Origin: Paracyclopina nana | Lineage: Eukaryota > Arthropoda > Copepoda > Cyclopoida > Cyclopettidae | Length of the DNA: 64,000 bases | Assembly (NCBI GenBank): GCA_019096065.1 | Contig: JAGUCH010000008.1 | Span: 3,973,001-4,037,000, forward strand | Direction of reading: 5' to 3' | Shown here: positions 21,900 through 34,600 of the stretch, one piece after another | Numbering within the stretch: position 1 is the stretch's first letter | How the letters are laid out: every line of letters starts with the position of its first letter | Translations under genes and position numbers: made by a program | The notes under the pieces: generated by a model | The model's input: the letters and a program-made list of their open reading frames with translations, nothing else | Told to the model about the DNA's origin: nothing | Database searches by the model: none

Positions 21900-24297
21900 A
21901 TGTCCTGAAGGCAGTCAGTGCATAAAATCGTAGCCACGTCGTTGCCATTAACCCTGAAAGTGTGCTCTCTTGTCTCCCTTTCTGGCACATTCCAATCACA
22001 TCCATGACAGTTCACACTTGGATTATCACGACGCATTAGTCTGCAACACAAAAATATGGTGCATCATTTTAGCACTGCAGTAAAACTCCTGTAAGCGTAA
22101 CAAAATAAACCTTGAGAGGCATAGAGATGACTTGTAGAACAATGAAATGACTGCCAATTTATCACGCCGCAATTTCTCCCTGGTGGCAATTATTCGTAGC
22201 TGGTACCGACGGTTGCCCCTGCCAGCTACTATTTTGTCCATCAAGTATTGCGCTCGCTCCCTGGCTTTTTCCTCATGAAATAAATTGCAAATCTCAGATC
22301 GCCACCTGGCAGCATAAGCATCAGCCACGCAAGATACTGCACAAATGACTACAATTGCAATCAGCCAACAGAGCTTTCTCATCTCTGTCTTTTTTGCAAT
22401 AGGCAAGCATGGGTCAGTGGATAAGTCAAAGGCCTCGATTTGAAGGGAGACCAAAGCAGTTTGGCCATTTTGCACTCCAGCCAACAGGCTTCCCAAGTGA
22501 ATGCCTTGCTCCATTCCTTGAAATGAAATTCCATAGCTTCCTTTGTTTTTCAGGATGTCAAGAAACCCAGCCAGAGTGCTATCAGCCACAATGACACATC
22601 CAGCTGTTAGTCCAAAAAGTATGGTGGGAATTGATAGGAGAAATATTCTCTTGGCTTCTTTTTTTGTCACTTTGCCAGAATTTGTTACTTGATATCTCTC
22701 ATTTAATTCCCAATGCCTCAGAGCAATGGTCTCATCTTTATGCTTTCGCTTCCATAGCTTCTTAAGAGTGCTGTCAACATACATGTTGTCAAATGAATTA
22801 TCAGAATGGTATTGGATCATGTATCTGAAAGATGGTATACTGATTTACCATTAAAAAGGGCGCGCTTATCATTTTTGTGATCACCTGTAAGCATCCGCAA
22901 AGATAAAAATCAAAGAGACCAAGTAGAATATGCGTTTGATGTAGAAAAACTTCTCTTGCAGGCTTTCAAAAACTACTTTCAAAATGCTGATTAATTCTAG
23001 TCTGATGGATGAAATACTCTGAGCTTGAAGAGCATCGCTGAAATCGTCCAAGTTCATGTCAAGGAAATCAACATCTGGCATAATATTTTTAGCAAACTCT
23101 TTGAGCTTGCTCAAATCAAGACCAGGGACATTAATATCCACGTCTGGAACCACTGGAGGTATACCACAACCATTGTCTCTTTTTCTTCTTTTTCTGCCAA
23201 AGAGGTCAGAGAAGAAGCCTCCAACCTCTTTGCCTGCATCGGCTATCCAATTACCAGCAGAAGACAGGGCCGAGGAAACTCCACTACAAGCAGCATTCAA
23301 AAAGTTTCCAGGGGCAGACAAGACATCACTTAATGATCCAATTGCATTCTTGTAGTCTTCTATGTCCTTTTCCAATTTCTCCTTCAAAGCAATAAACTCT
23401 CTCTTGGCGTCCCCAGTCAAATGGGTGATTTTTTCTTCGATCTCAGCCAATCTTGCTTTCATGTTGTCTTGAACAATTGTAAGGATTTTCTTTACTTGCT
23501 CAAATATGTTAGCATAAGTAGTTTTGAACCTGCAAGCTAGGCTTTTCATGTGCTTGTACATGCAAGTCATGCTATTGACAATCTCCTCCAGATTTGAGTT
23601 GATGCTGTCAATAGGTCCATCAATTAATAAACCCATTCCAGCGGTTAGAACGAAGGCCCTACCTCGACCAGCAAAAAGGCCAGGAATAATTAGCATCATT
23701 GTGCATCGCACCTCTGCAGAAAGGAGGCTAGCAGTTCCCAAAGTGAACGTCACTATTCCACCGCTAATAAGACCCACATGATGATTGCTTAAATGATTGA
23801 AATTTGATTGACATAGAGCCTTCAAAAGTACTTCGAATTATTATTTACTCAATTTCCCAATATGGGAGCGTTACGTTGATTCCTGATGATGAGTTTGAAT
23901 CCTTTTTCTTAAGAGATAAATCCAAATTATCACAATCAATAGCATTCAAGCTTAGTGAAATAGAATATAAAATTGAAAATCAATAGAAATTTCAAGATTT
24001 TCCATACCTATCTAAGGAGACAGGAACATTTGTAGGCTTGGAGCTGTTGAGCATCTCACGATATGCGACATTCTTAATCGGCTCATCCATGATCAAAAAT
24101 GCCACTAGGTAATAAACGTATGCGCCGAAAATAATGAAAAGAGGTATGCCAGCAAATCGAGATGACTTCATAAAGGCTATGAGCCCCTTCCAGCAACGCT
24201 GATATTTGGTTTTTGTCCGCCTCTTCCTTGCATCAATGTCGCCCTCATCTACAGCGACATCTTCAAAAAGTCTTCTAGCATTTTCAAAACCCTCCAT
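21896..24297 (-). CDS. DC-STAMP domain protein (DCST1/2, Sneaky/SPE-42 type), 683 aa
   Basis: Exons on the minus strand are 24297-24008, 23787-22885, 22824-22111 and 22040-21896, joining in frame. Transmembrane segments are seen at about residues 48-70, in the first part of exon 2 (HHVGLISGGIVTFTLGTASL and following), at its end (FYIKRIFYLVSLIFIFADAY) and twice in exon 3, separated by large loops. Exon 3 carries the DC-STAMP-like block (RIFLLSIPTILFGLTAGCVI). Exon 4 is a short C-terminal tail with CHGC and CTDC pairs, matching the terminal cysteine-rich or RING-like module of DCST1/2. Relatives act in sperm: Drosophila Sneaky in sperm plasma membrane breakdown, C. elegans SPE-42/49 and vertebrate DCST1/2 in sperm-egg fusion. 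The subfamily is not settled. A basic KRRKRD stretch interrupts the long loop. The exon 1-2 junction uses a weak acceptor (tttaag) and is the least certain. Confidence 0.8.
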
Positions 24298-25243
24298 TTT
24301 CAATAATTGCCAATCATTTGCTCCAAGCAGGAATTCACTTTATACTTATGCTAACTAACATTTTTTTTTTATCTCAAAATAAGGGAAGCACATCCTCAGA
24401 ATTCGATGATTAAAAAAGCTCCATAAAATAGCTCGGTTTCAACATGGGATATCAGCATAGTACAGCAACGACCATCTGCTGAGGACTTCTGAAGTTAGTT
24501 AAATCGGGGAAATTGTGACCTTTCAGGATCCCATTTTTGGCAATCTTAGCATGATGTTTTAGGTTTGAAAGCTACTTTCTTGGTACCTTTCATTGACAAA
24601 AGCCTTGTAAAACCTCGCATCTTTATAAATTTTATGCCCTTTTTTCATTTGCAATCATTTCAGCACCTAGAGCTCAACTCTGTATTTTAATTGTAGTATA
24701 AATAAAAAGGAAAAAATCAGGCACACCGAATGAAAAACAATTTCAATCCTGATAAATTCAACAATGATTTTGCGTGCTAAACATAGAGGGGCGATTGTTG
24801 CGTCCTAAAAAGACTGATAGGCAAAAACTGCTTGTTCATGCACAAATCGTACCTGTGACCAGAGGGGAGGCTTGGATCACATGGACAAGTTCGATATTTG
24901 TTGGTCAGCCATATTAATAGAGAAGGGAGGAGGAGGCAAAATGTGTGAAAAGCTTTGCATTTTTAAAAAGCAGGAAATGGCGTTAGTGAACTTTTCCCAC
25001 CAAAGCAGGCTGGCTCTACTGTAGAGCTATTTAGGAAGTGGAAGCAAATTAGTAAGCTAACCTAGCATTTCCTCTATTAAGTATCTCATCTGCTCATGCA
25101 TCATATGCAGGCTTTTTGATTAACAACACAATTTTGATGCTATGATGCCAGGAATAATGAATGTGTGTGTGTGTGTGTGACTTGGCATTATCATGAGTTC
25201 AGCCAGAAATGCTTATATTATGTAGCAGCACCTGCTGCTGCAA
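24298..25243. other. non-coding spacer; TG microsatellite at 25162-25179
   Basis: Upstream region of the DC-STAMP-type gene and downstream region of the phosphatase gene, both on the minus strand. It contains about nine TG units at 25162-25179. No further gene seen. Confidence 0.5.
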
Positions 25244-25930
25244 TCATTTGCTGCAGCTGATTTCACTGAAATACCCTCGTTTTTGCAATTGGATGAGTTG
25301 ATTTAAAAAACTGTGGTTCGGTTCTGCCATGTTCCTCCTGCGTTTCACTTCTTTGGCAATCTCTGCTATGGCAACAGTAGGCTTGAGGCAGGCCATATAT
25401 CCAATGCAGATAACAGCAGATCTAGATTTGCCTTGGGCGCAGTGCATTAAGACACTTTTTTGGCACTGATCAATTGCCAACATAATGCTCGTTAGCAGGT
25501 GCGGTTCTATGACTTGGTCCACATTGTCAACCCAGTCAACTTGCAGTAGCTGAAGGCTGGGCATGAGAGCGTTGCGTTTCTCCACGAGCCTCTGGTATTT
25601 AGGGCCGAAAGTTTGGCTGAGGCCTTTTGCAGCACAAACAACCAAGCCAATATTGTGCTGCTGTAGAAACTGCAAATTCACAGCGGATTTGAAGCCTCCC
25701 ATGTACAGGCATTTTCTTCCCTCGTCCTCCCCCTCGTTATTATTTTTACACTGCAAAATTAGTGTGGGAAGATCGTCTGCTACATATTCAATGGCATTGG
25801 CTATATCTTGATCTGTCGCGGAGTTGTGATCTTGGATTTTACTTTGACACATGGCGCAGATATTCTTACGGAAGACATTTGGCTGGAAGTTGGCACAAGT
25901 GGCTGCTCCACTGAAGCACATTTGGTTCAT
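25244..25930 (-). CDS. dual-specificity protein phosphatase with N-terminal Cys-rich motif (228 aa)
   Basis: Intronless ORF from ATG 25930. The C-terminal half is a DSP fold: VDWVDNVDQVIEPHL precedes the active-site loop HCAQGKSRS (HCx5R, catalytic Cys at about residue 164), then the conserved MAEPNHSFLNQLIQLQ helix. Family enzymes dephosphorylate Tyr and Ser/Thr. The general-acid Asp is probably the first or second Asp of VDWVDN. The N-terminus has a CANFQPNVFRKNICAMC motif with a following His, a C-x2-F-x2-N-x-F-x4-C-x2-C arrangement that looks metal-binding. No signal peptide or membrane segment. Its position between two other minus-strand genes gives no functional clue. The exact DSP subfamily is not recognised. 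Confidence 0.85.
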   Translation of the reverse strand: MNQMCFSGAATCANFQPNVFRKNICAMCQSKIQDHNSATDQDIANAIEYVADDLPTLILQCKNNNEGEDEGRKCLYMGGFKSAVNLQFLQQHNIGLVVCAAKGLSQTFGPKYQRLVEKRNALMPSLQLLQVDWVDNVDQVIEPHLLTSIMLAIDQCQKSVLMHCAQGKSRSAVICIGYMACLKPTVAIAEIAKEVKRRRNMAEPNHSFLNQLIQLQKRGYFSEISCSK

Positions 25931-26095
25931 TTTACATTTATTAGCAAACAATCAGCTTCGTCTTGGCAATCGCTGACTTAAATGCTGCAACGTTTATTGA
26001 ACGACTCACAAAACCTCGTTATCTATCATATGTTATCATGCAATGCCGAAATCGCGAAAAGGCAAGCTATGAACAATAATAATGAGTGAAAATGA

Positions 26096-27856
26096 TTATG
26101 ACAAGTCAATTTCACTTCCTTGGTTGTCTTGACCTCCTACAGTTTGGGGTGGAACCTCCAGGGTCACGTTTGAGCGGATCGACCTTTGTTGAGCATTAAC
26201 TCCAGGAGAAGCATTTAAATTTTTGCTCTTTTTACCTTTCTTCTTCTTTTTCATTACCATAAAGCCTACACCTCCAATTATTGCCACCCCAAGAAGAACT
26301 CCAATTACGATGCCCGCAACTGCTCCAGATGATAATCCACCTGAGTAAATATTCAGTAAAATTTGCAAAATAACACATTTCTGCATATGACTCACTGTCT
26401 AGATTCTCAAAGGTGAACGTATAATTAGTAGCGCCAACCGTATTCTTCACATAGACGTATCCACTTTGGCCTTCATCAGAGTCCAACAGCTCAGAGATTC
26501 CAATCGTGGAAGTATACACATGTCCATTCTAGAAAGTACGACATTTGTAGTCCTTTGCCAGTGCAGCATCTTTTGCTTTTGTACCTGTGTTACTTGAAAG
26601 ATTTCGTATCTGGTTTCATTGACACTTGTGAAGCTCTCACGAGCCTCAATGGTCGTCAGATTTTCCACATTGATGGGCCACTCGAGGTCATGCATGTACC
26701 ATCTGATTTCTTCCGGGCCAGGATTGGAAGAAAAGGAGATGGAAATCGTGGTTGGCTCACCTACCACTCCTCCACTGAACCCGGAGATTTTGAAATTATG
26801 CGTGGCTGGTCTTGCTGCAAATGAATTAATCATATGCCATGATGAAATGTGTCATGATAATCATCATTTACCTCTGACAGTTATGTTGAATGAGGCATAG
26901 TGACTTCCAGCCTCGATGAGCTCATCTGTGAAAGCATCTGAGACATACTCACACCTCAGCACTTGGCCATCATCTTCAGCCTTCAATTAACAAAAAAGCC
27001 TTATACAGTGCAAAAGGCAAAAGCATAAAAAGTCTTACAACTGCAGTGAAGTTTAACGTGTCCTTCACGCTGAACATATCATCATAGAGAGGCTTATCAG
27101 CGCCAGCTTCAATGTACTCCCTGGTGACCAAATCTGCAGCCAACTTTGAATCTCCTGGAAGAAGACGAGCATTATGAGGTTATGCAATTTATAAACTTTC
27201 TAAGTTGTATATACTATATAGCATACCCAAGAAAAAAGTGACTTCTGGTTCCGGCCTGCCATTTTTAGCAATGCAACTGATATCCTCGGAAGGAGCCGTT
27301 TCATCATCATCCGGAATGTCAAAAACGAGCTCTTCTGAACCTTCCCCTCGCACATCCGGAGCAGCTTCGAGAAAAAAACACATACATTTTGAACTGTGCT
27401 AGACTGTTGTTTGTCTTTTGTGGCCTACCAAGAATCGTTACGACCATGACACCACTGGCGGAGCCCTGGTAGCTCCAATTTCCAGAATCTGCTGCAACCG
27501 CTGTCATGATTCGAATCCCGCAATCCTTATTGTCTTTGCCTTCCCACTTGTATTTCCAATCAGTTGGCCTGGCCTCCGAGGTGTACTCTGTACTATTTTT
27601 CTTCAAGCTCAATATGTTGGATTTTCCATTGGCAGGATTGGGAAAGGTCCATATGCAATCTGCTTCTGTATCTCCCCTCGAATTCATGTAGAAGGATTCG
27701 CCCTGGCTCACGATGACATTTCGATTTGAAGGGGTGACGATTTCACCTGAAAGTAGACTTTCATGCATAACTTCCCTGATAAGTAAACAAAGGCTGCTTG
27801 CCATAAATGGAATCAATCAAAAGAGCCAGTAGGAGAAGGATAGTTTTGGCTTCCAT
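26096..27856 (-). CDS. three-Ig transmembrane adhesion protein, Fasciclin-III-like (447 aa)
   Basis: Eight exons on the minus strand: 27856-27802, 27746-27429, 27364-27227, 27154-27039, 26980-26872, 26814-26585, 26528-26396 and 26340-26096, joining in frame. A signal peptide (MEAKTILLLLALLIDSIYG) comes first. Three Ig-type domains follow: the first has the pair C...CGIRI with a D-S-G-N-W strand, the second has SCIAKNGRPEPEVTF ... VLRCEYV, the third is poor in Cys. A transmembrane helix (AVAGIVIGVLLGVAIIGGVG) precedes a Lys-rich stop-transfer stretch and a tail ending SEIDLS. Domain number, size and topology fit insect Fasciclin-III, a homophilic adhesion protein of neurons and epithelia; the assignment is by architecture, not by a diagnostic motif. 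The first intron (55 nt) appears to be GC-AG. Confidence 0.75.
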
Positions 27857-30800
27857 GTTCCTCTTGCAACTGGATCGTCATTCCCATATCCGGATTCGTT
27901 TTAGCCCCAAATCTTATCAGCATATCGAGCTTGCACTTGGCGGGCATCAATTCACTTTGAAATGCCATGGCAACGTGAGTCATGAGCACTCGGCGGAAAA
28001 CAATTTCACTGCAGCATCACAGTTGAAAATTGCGGAATGCATTTGGGGAAGGCCTCCTTTGTTTTCCAAGGCCAGCCAAGGAGCAGTCCTGATAAATATG
28101 ACAGGCACTGTGGCACAAGGCAATTTTGTGGGGGGCTCTTTCTCGACTCTTGCCTCCATCATCTCCAGCACCACAAGGGACCTATCAATGTTCTCAGAGG
28201 TGGCGGCTGCAAGCCAGCAGTAGCCACTTCCAAAAACCTTTCTTCATCAAGCGCAATCTCGTCAATAGAACATGATTGGGCAGTCTCCTTCAATTCTTAG
28301 TGCCATTGAGGGAGGCATATCAATTTGCATATTTCTTCTTATTCATTTGCTACATTGACTTATTGTAAAATCACACATATTTGGTCAATTTGGCCAATTT
28401 GAGTAGGTGAAGATGCAAAGCTGATCATCATTAGTTATGGCCTCGATTTGCAGTAGCCATTCGAATGCAATGCGGAATCGCTGCATAGTATTGCGTAAAA
28501 GAAATGGGTAAATAGCTAGGCCTATATGCATATTGCAGCACAAGTCCTCCAGTCACTATAGCATAAAAGGGATTTTCTCAATCGAACTTACTGTCCGTAG
28601 AGTGCGATTTTATGGCCTTCTGGAAGCTGATTCATGAAATAGCAGAGTGACTAAAATTGCAAATATTGGGCTGCTACGAATGAAGTTGTGACATCATCGC
28701 CAATGCTCTTTGATGATGGCAAAAAGAGGTGCATGTTTTGTCCTTGACTGCTCGCACGGCTGCTTTCAACTTTATTAAATTCATGAAACATAATATGCTA
28801 GGAGTCATAGTAGTTTTACTGCCTTGACAAAATAATTCTCGCGTAGTTGCATATATGCAGAGAGGTAATTATGCAAAGTACACATCACCTTAGAAGATTA
28901 GTCAGGCCGGGAGCGAATGCTATCTCATTCAAGGGGACAAAAGCACCCATGCATCGAACTAAGCTTAGGGCTTATTCATTCCCACTATTACTACTTCATA
29001 CGCTACGTAGCACAAAAAAGCCAAGGTCAACGACTAAGGCTAGATTCGTAAAATAAGTGGACATGTTTTGCCCCCCCTCGGCCCTCTAGCCGAGTGAAAT
29101 GGTTTGGGCTTGTACAATTAGATATGGATCTATTTACCCTGTGCGCCAAAGGTAATAATAATGCCACTCCTCCTCAGTTCCCCCTAATATAATAATAGTG
29201 TGCACGGTCATGGCTTGAAAATGTATTTCACTACTGCGTAGCGCATGCAGAAAGCCGTTCTAATGTATTTTTTGACCACGCAATGATCCCTTTTTTCGGT
29301 AGTATTTGCTCCTGCGCATTTCCGTAAGTGTTGGAAAATACTCCCATTTCTATGATTGTTTCAGCTAAAAAATACTTGTTATAACCAGATTAATTTGAGC
29401 GATCCGCTAAATGAATTATGTACTATGCTATAGTGAAAGCTGAGATTGGGCTGAGCGCTTACGAAAATGGACAAGTATACCATGACTTGACTGATGACTT
29501 GCAATTTTGAGCTAAGTGAGTGAGAATGTGCAACATAATTTGTTTTGAGGCTCAGACCACACCACCGTTTTGGCATGATTTATATGCTCAGCCGAAGAAA
29601 AAATACCATCTTTAGCTTCAACGAGCACACGGTGACAAATTGTTAGCTGCTTACATTTGGCTTGTGAAAGCAGCAGCAAAAATGGAAAGTTTCACAGAAA
29701 ATGAATGGCTCAACTTTCGGTAGAGTTGCGACTACTTCAACGTTGATGCTAGTGGCAAAATTCGCGCACCATTCATTGTATTTGCCACAAAGCCGCAAAA
29801 TTGTGCATTTTTCCTGCCCACTGTCAATACTGCTTCAAGCACACACATTGCTGCGGTTTGAGAATAATGCGTATAGTTTATACAAAAACCAAAGCGATTA
29901 TGCTAAATTTGTGAGCCTTGACACATCAGCAGCAGCCGTAATTACATTCACCAAGAAAGCCCTCATTAACGCGGTCGTTCTTGCCCCCTTTTGTCACATT
30001 ACGCAAGTTACTACACCAGCAGTTGGCAGTAAAAGAGGACAATCATCCTGTTATCCTTCTTCTAAGGCAGCAATCAAAGTCCTATTCAGAAAGATGCTTA
30101 TGTAATTCCTATTTTTCAGGGGCTTCATTTTTGCAGCATGTGCGTAACAGTAAATCAAGTGCTTCTTTTCGTTGAGTGCAAAAGTGGACTTGTATATATC
30201 CCAGCCAGGCAGATGATCGAGCCCAAGGCGGCCATAAAAAAACTGCTGCTGTGACCTTGACTGTCTGAAATTAGCGCGGCTACAACTAAGCTATATAGCT
30301 GCAGGTGCTGTACACTCTAAGTAAAAAAGTTGCTGTGGTCCAATCAAAGCTTTCTTTTGACATGGCCTCGGAATGTCGTCAATTAGAGGCTGATACTTGG
30401 TCTCATCAGGAGTTTTGAGGTGGGGCGCAAGATCAAGATCGTGTACTTCGGCGGTGCGCGAGCTAGCAGTGCCTGGGTAAAAATGGCTCTGAAAAAAGCA
30501 CGTTCTCCGTCGAAGTTTCCTCTGCTCCTCATGGCATGCCACAGGGCTTTCTCTTCACCAAAGTGAAAGCCGCCATGAGGGAGAGAATCCAACGCGCGCG
30601 CTTCTTCCCCTCTTCTTGGCTCGAGGATCCATCAAGGTCCGAAACTTGGCACAAAACCAAATACACAGCAACCTTGAAATCTTTGGCACACAGGCCATGA
30701 ACAATTCATGAGCTAAATGCATGAGAAAGCTGTTTAGATGTTCTCTTGCATAAGCACGCTCTGTATTAAGCTCAAGAATAAAAATGCATCAGTTTCCATA

Positions 30801-31632
30801 TCCCTATCAAATGCATATGACAACAGGGTTCCCCCATCTATTGATATGAGATGCATTATTCAGGAGAATTCTTACATTACATCCAAGCCCAAGGGATTGA
30901 AGAGCGGAAGTGCTTATTATGGCCGAGCCCAAAGGTTTCGAGTCACACAGGCTTCATTGATAGAAAGGTGGTTGGCTGGCTGTTCGGGGAAGGCCGTAGG
31001 AAAAGCAAGCATTCGGCCTGTTGAGGCAAAAATGTAAGCTAGTGCACCGACAGCCTTGGTAGAAAGGTGGGAAAAGGCCATGGTGAGCCTTCATGGCTTT
31101 CTCATGGAAAGTAAACCAGGAGAGCAGCAGTAGGAGCTAAGCAAGCAGCAAGGCTCATCAAACCCAGTTCCTCCTGCCGACGACAAGAAAGTAGGCATCG
31201 ACCGATCAAAAAGCCTATTGCTAAACTTCCTGACCTAATCATCGCTGAACGCGAGTGAATTGCGGTCAATTGGCCTCAGAAAAGAAGCCTCAATTCTCCA
31301 ATACCGATTTTATTCAGGATATTCAGTCCATGGCTAGTCCACACACATGGAGGACGACATGCCAAAGAAAGGCCGCTATAGCTGCCAGTAGTTGAACAGG
31401 AATCACTGGCTGATCAAGATCTCCTAAGTAAACAAGCACTTGTCATCAACCAATCATGCCCAGAACGAGGATGACAGCAAAAACGACGCCTACCAGCAGC
31501 CAAGCAGCAGAATGAGACAAACGATAAATATGAATAGGTAAGGTACACAAGCTCGTAAAAGCAATTGGGCAAAGTTACTACTTGCCGCTAATTGGATTTC
31601 AGCAGCAGCAGTAGGCGGTGGTGACCATAATA
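27857..31632. other. intergenic region upstream of neurexin and of the Fas3-like gene
   Basis: About 3.8 kb between two divergently transcribed genes. I find no coding exon. It should contain both promoters; no TATA or clear initiator stands out. Confidence 0.4.
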
Positions 31633-34600
31633 ATGCTGAAGTATCTCCCGATCTTCTTGTGGTTTTGGGCGGCCTTGGAGGCCACAGTGACGACCACGGC
31701 CTTCGTGTTCGAAGGTTCGCAAACATCCTACGCCCAATTCCGACAATGGCACGGCGGAGTGAACGATTCGCTGTCCTTTGAATTCACCACAGCCTCGAGA
31801 GATGCGTTGCTTCTCTATAGTGACAATCGCGAGGCTGGCGAATACCTGCAGATAAAACTGTTTCGTGGTCTAGTGATGCTCAGGTAGAATTCCCGCAATT
31901 TGTTTTCCCCTTGAATACAGCAATAATAATTCTTTGCTATTGCAGATATAATTGGGGCCGTGGCGGCCAAATCATCAACCTGCCTGTTGAGGCCAGTCAG
32001 ACGTGGCACAAAGTGATAGTAATAAAATCAGAGGCCGAGACGACGCTGGTCGTCGACCGGTCTCAGCAGACTTTACGGTCCAACGGCAAAGGCCACAAGG
32101 CCAAGCAGTTCGGACCGAGGAAGGACAGTGACAGTCTGGCCTTCGGTGACATTTCCTCCAATGGCTATGTGTTCGTGGGCGGCCTTCCCTCGTGGTATTC
32201 GGAGAAAATGGACTCGGTCGTATTGCCCACGACCTTGCTGGAGCCGAGGTTGCGTGGATCCGTCCGAAACCTGAAGTACCGTGACGCCAAAAGCCAAGTA
32301 CAGCGGGAGCAGGAAATGATGGCTTACAAGGTAAGAATATGTATGCAGCGCATGGAAATGGGCAAAATTTGACTTTTATTACATTTGTGGCTGGAGCCTC
32401 CCTTTCAACATCAAAGGCAGACTCCTGCTGCAGCCGAGAGGAAACAAAAACCCAGCTCTGTATTTTTTGTTGTTGTTGTTGTCAAGGAGGAGACGAAAAA
32501 ATTAGGTCTTTCATGGTCAGGGGGACTTGAATTGGAGCCAAAAGTAGCCATAAATATTAGATGATTTGGAACGCTGGAGATAAGCTAGAGAGGAGTAGAA
32601 AATAGGCCATAAATATTTGGTAGGTAAAGATGCTGCGGCAATGCTCAGTTATTTCTTCCGATACGGTTTGTTTTGTTTCTCAGCTACTATTTATTTAGCT
32701 CGTACCATTGTAGTACGTGGGATATGTGAAAATTCTTGCTTCATGCTTCTTCAAGCAACGAAGGTTCTATTGATGAACCCGGTCCATTTTGGGGGGGCTA
32801 GTTAATCTTCGTAGGATTAGCGTACTGCTGAGAGGCTGTGTATTGGATTTATGCTTGATGTTATATTATTGACTTTTGCCCATGGACTCGCCCCCATAAT
32901 TACTATACACTACATTCAAAGTGAATGCATTTCTAAGCAGTTTACCTGCAACGACGTGCCAAAATATTCAATCGACAATTTGGCTTTGGTGCAACGTCGA
33001 TAATGCAGTTCTGCAGTAACAGCACCGGGCCATTTACCTTTTCAGCTAAATATTTGCGTAGCAATTACAATTTTACGCTATTGAGGGCCAGTGTAGCAGG
33101 GACACCCGATATACTGCTCCATAACGAGCTCCTCTCGTCGTCGTCGTGGTTTTCTGTGCTGTGGGACATGCCAAGCTCTATAGAGTATATATTCTAGCAG
33201 ACTTTCTCACTTTTTCTGCTCCTTCCCCAACCACCTCGAACAACAACAATGTCCTTGTCCCTGCTTTTGAGGCGCAAGTTTTTCGCTTAAACACATCCAA
33301 TATTGGATATTGCACTACTTTTGGCCTTGTTTATTTCGACCTCATCTCGGTACAAAAGCTATGCTAGCTGCTACGATTGTGATGAGGCAGAAAAGCTACT
33401 CTACTTGTTTTTTACCAACGCAGAAAAGTGTACCAAATATGTGTTGTATATAAAAAAGGAAGAAGTATAGAGAGAAGAAAACTTGGCCTCTTGTGAAAAA
33501 CTGCAAAGTTTGCTCACCATCTTCCTGAACTTAAGTCCCTTATCATCACGAAGATCTACTCTCTCTCTCGTTTTTGGCCTACGGAGGAGAAGGCTTTAAA
33601 AAATGTTCCTTCTATTTTCAGGGCGTTCGATCAAGCTCAGTAGACGCCTGTGCTCACAGCAATCCTTGCAAAAACGGAGGAGAATGCATTGCCACAGATA
33701 ATGGGGCGGTCTGTGATTGCAGCAAAGTGCCATTCAAGGGCCTACTTTGCCAAGAAGGTGAGCAAAGCTCAAATTCAGTTTAGATTGTAGTATATGACGA
33801 CTTTTCACCAATATCGGATTATTGACTCAAATGTCTGACTCTGCGGATTTAGAGCATGCAAAAAAGGAAGGATCTAATCTGAAGGCTAGAGAAAGCAGCT
33901 CGGTTTTACATAATGCTAAAATCTTCCGAAACAGGCACAAGGTATATAAATCCGATGCGAGGGGAAAATTTGCATTCTCATACCTTGATGTGTGACATAA
34001 TTGTACTCTGACAGAAAGCATTATTTGTCAGGGCAAGTGAAAGCTCATCAGTATTCTACTATGCAGTAAATAATGAAGATGCCTTCATTTCCTCTGACCT
34101 GCTTTGCCAGTTACATACTTGTTGGATATATCTAGGCTATTCATCAATACCTCACAGAATAAATAATTCTTTTATTTTTTGCTGCTCTGAAAGATAAGAA
34201 AGAAGTGTGTTAGTATAGCCATGAGTTGAGATAAAAGCCTCCTCCGCCCATTTTTCTCGCAAATTCCAGTCACGTAATCGTGAATTTTCCATCGTTTTTT
34301 CACCTCGAAGGTCCGAAAAGTCTTCTTGCTGGATTCTAGAATCACTCAGCTAGTTTGACCTTGGACGAGAGTTTCAGGCATGTAAAACAATGCACCACTC
34401 TCGACCGGATTTAACAATGGGAGGGCAACAAAATAAGCAAACAGCCTATTCATTTTGTCAATAAACAGCTAGAATTGTGTTGCTCGTACATGTCATATGA
34501 GTGTGTAGGCAATAAAGTGCGACATTTTTTAGCTCCTAATCACGGTCGTGAAAGGAAAGATATTTTTCACTTGCAGACCAGGCCTCTGGCAGTAATTTCT

